The notes under the pieces were generated by a model. That model did not search any database. It saw only the letters and a program-made list of their open reading frames with translations, and was not told the DNA's origin. A stretch of 39,756 bases of DNA from positions 1 through 39,756 of the forward strand of contig NZ_JARPUS010000025.1 in the NCBI RefSeq assembly GCF_029537485.1, given 5' to 3'. Both the position numbers and the translations under genes were made by a program. Shown here piece by piece: positions 38,669 through 39,756 of this stretch; within the stretch, counting starts at the first letter, position 1, and each line of letters starts with the position of its first letter. This DNA is from Pseudomonas sp. GOM6. GTDB lineage: Bacteria > Pseudomonadota > Gammaproteobacteria > Pseudomonadales > Pseudomonadaceae.

Positions 38669-39493
38669 ATGCGTAATGACGCTCACGATGAGTTGGATCA
38701 TGTACCTAGTCTGACCACGGGCCCGCGTGATCGCGACGAATTCCAGTTTGATCAGCCTGCTCCACAGGCACCGCAGAACTCTGCGCGCAGCTATCCGCAG
38801 GTGGAGCGCCGTCGCGGTTTCGGCACCGGACCGTTGTGGGCGCTGGTCGGCGCTCTGATGATTGCCCTGGGTGGGCTCAGTTGGTGGAGCTACCAGCAGG
38901 TTTCGCTGATGGAGGCGCAACTGGTTGCCACCCAAGAAAGCTTCGCCCGCATCAGTGAGGAGGCGGCGGGGCGCATTCAGGATATCTCCGGCAAGGTGGT
39001 GGCCACCGAATCCAACGTGACCAGCGACAGCGAAGCCCTGAAGCTGCGGGTCAAGCAATTGGAAACCAAGCTGGCCGAACTGAGCAAGCAACAGCAGGGC
39101 GTCGCCGGGCAGCAAGGCGAGCAGGGCAAGCGCCTCGATCAATTCGCTACCCAGTTGAAGGGGCAGCAGAGTGCCAGCAACGAGTTTGGTAAGCGCCTGG
39201 ATACGCTGGCTGGCGAGCAGAAGAGCGGCCTGGCTGGCGTGGGCAAACTGCAGGAGCAGCTCAAGGGGCTGGATGGAGAGGTCGCGGCACTGAAGAAGCA
39301 GGGCGATCCCAGTTCGGCGATTGCGCGCCTGGAGCAGGATCTGCTGGTGCTGCGTAGCGAGTTCGACAACCGTCCGCAGCCGAGCAACAACACGGCCGAA
39401 TTCGATGCCTTCCGCGCTCAGGTAACGCGTAACATCAATACCCTGACTGCGCAGATGCAGAACCTGCAGCAGCAACTCAACGCTCGGCCCTGA
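38669..39493 (+). CDS. Membrane-anchored coiled-coil protein
   Basis: A 274-residue protein: a cytoplasmic N-terminus of about 53 residues (MRNDAHDELDHVPSLTTGPR...), one transmembrane helix (GPLWALVGALMIALGGLSWW, 54-73), then about 200 residues of periplasmic coiled coil rich in Gln, Lys, Glu and Ala (heptads from about 78 to 240, again at the end: 'NINTLTAQMQNLQQQLNARP'). No enzymatic domain is visible. AAGG precedes ATG 38669; the upstream frame start at 38594 is not supported. A strong terminator follows. This could be an envelope spacer or division-associated protein, but nothing specific shows it. Confidence 0.82.
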   Translation: MRNDAHDELDHVPSLTTGPRDRDEFQFDQPAPQAPQNSARSYPQVERRRGFGTGPLWALVGALMIALGGLSWWSYQQVSLMEAQLVATQESFARISEEAAGRIQDISGKVVATESNVTSDSEALKLRVKQLETKLAELSKQQQGVAGQQGEQGKRLDQFATQLKGQQSASNEFGKRLDTLAGEQKSGLAGVGKLQEQLKGLDGEVAALKKQGDPSSAIARLEQDLLVLRSEFDNRPQPSNNTAEFDAFRAQVTRNINTLTAQMQNLQQQLNARP

Positions 39494-39531
39494 GGGTGAG
39501 CCTTTCAGCGACGTGATCTCTGTCGTCGTTA

Positions 39532-39565
39532 GCAAAAGCCCCAGGTTTTCACCTGGGGCTTTTGC
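39532..39565. terminator. Bidirectional terminator after the coiled-coil gene
   Basis: GCAAAAGCCCCAGGT (39532-39546) pairs with ACCTGGGGCTTTTGC (39551-39565) over 15 bp with a TTTC loop. It serves the + strand gene. It is also the left copy of the tRNA-Asn terminator found at 39688-39720. Confidence 0.88.
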
Positions 39566-39588
39566 ATTTGGCTCCGCGACCTGGACTC
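39534..39588. repeat. 55-bp direct repeat, left copy (terminator plus tRNA-Asn 3' relic)
   Basis: These 55 bases are identical to 39691-39745. They contain the terminator hairpin and, at 39569-39588 on the minus strand, the last 20 bases of tRNA-Asn including CCA (GAGTCCAGGTCGCGGAGCCA). The rest of the tRNA is missing to the right. Confidence 0.9.
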
Positions 39589-39690
39589 CAAGGCGCTAGC
39601 CGAACGCGCTTCAGCGCGGCCCCGAAGGGGTGAGGCCTTGGGCCGAATAACCGGGGACGTAGTCCCTGGTGAAAGTCCGTCAGGCAATAA
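39589..39690. other. Spacer between the two 55-bp repeats
   Basis: These 102 bases have small hairpins (CGCGC-TTCA-GCGCG near 39604-39617 and CCCC-GAA-GGGG at 39621-39631) and no reading frame or integrase remnant. I see no gene. Confidence 0.5.
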
Positions 39691-39720
39691 AAAAGCCCCA
39701 GGTTTTCACCTGGGGCTTTT
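39688..39720 (-). terminator. Terminator of the tRNA-Asn gene
   Basis: On the minus strand AAAAGCCCCAGGT / ACCTGGGGCTTTT (13-bp stem) is followed by a U-run (TTTTTTATT across the stem base). It starts 6 bases past the tRNA CCA end. Confidence 0.9.
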
Positions 39721-39745
39721 GCATTTGGCTCCGCGACCTGGACTC
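39691..39745. repeat. 55-bp direct repeat, right copy (intact site)
   Basis: Identical to 39534-39588, offset by 157 bases. Here it continues into the intact tRNA-Asn gene. Confidence 0.9.
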
Positions 39746-39756
39746 GAACCAGGGAC
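39726..39756 (-). tRNA. tRNA-Asn, 3' end only
   Basis: The minus strand ends in a T-arm CCTGG-TTCGAGT-CCAGG, acceptor strand TCGCGGA, discriminator G and encoded CCA. The complementary 5' acceptor would be TCCGCGA, which with discriminator G fits Pseudomonas tRNA-Asn (GTT). The anticodon lies beyond the right edge, so the identity rests on acceptor and T-arm only. Confidence 0.8.

Noticed and set aside
39589..39690. Second tRNA or an RNA gene between the 55-bp repeats
   Set aside because: No cloverleaf can be drawn; only the last 20 tRNA bases are present at the left copy.

Overview
The window is chromosomal DNA from a GC-rich gammaproteobacterium, almost certainly a Pseudomonas. The evidence is a 1620-residue NAD-glutamate dehydrogenase, a PcpS-type phosphopantetheinyl transferase, a short LOV protein of the P. 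putida SB1 type, Pseudomonas-style REP palindromes and a Pseudomonas-type tRNA-Asn 3' end. I cannot fix the species. Gene density is high, most of the window is core genome, and no transposase, integrase, prophage or CRISPR array is visible.

Left part (1-4.7 kb): a truncated class V aminotransferase-fold gene diverges from a TetR regulator. A stand-alone MoaA-type radical SAM enzyme, a second radical SAM protein, a DUF4823-type lipoprotein and a DUF1285 protein follow on the + strand. From 11.7 kb leftward to 4.4 kb runs a MoxR/Bat-type operon: MoxR ATPase, DUF58, DUF4381, VWA (BatA), VWA-TPR fusion (BatB/C), BatD and perhaps a VOC protein. Most of its genes overlap by 1-8 bases, and a perfect REP palindrome separates moxR from the rest. 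A DUF1353 gene lies upstream.

Centre (12.9-27.8 kb): gdhB converges on a 1036-residue bifunctional-type penicillin-binding protein whose glycosyltransferase motifs are degenerate. Next come a VOC gene with an apparently frame-shifted start, an FMN/iron-sulfur glutamate-synthase-like oxidoreductase, the divergent metR/metE pair with two TGAG-N5-CTCA sites between them, and pcpS.

Right part (27.8-39.8 kb): a probable unannotated small RNA lies between pcpS and ahpF. It is followed by ahpF and ahpC with an OxyR-like site, a short LOV blue-light receptor upstream of a PilZ-like gene, and flavodoxin plus cupin genes. A translationally coupled aldolase/hydrolase/Tat-protein cluster, a short-chain dehydrogenase, a SirB1-like protein and a small unknown protein come next. 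A secreted lipase-like protein appears to be cut short by an in-frame stop. A membrane-anchored coiled-coil protein and the 3' end of a tRNA-Asn gene close the window. The tRNA end and its terminator are partly duplicated 157 bp upstream.

The most promising items for novelty are the small RNA candidate, the LOV/PilZ-like pair, the Bat operon with its degenerate VWA site, the degenerate glycosyltransferase motifs of the penicillin-binding protein, and the tRNA-Asn duplication scar.
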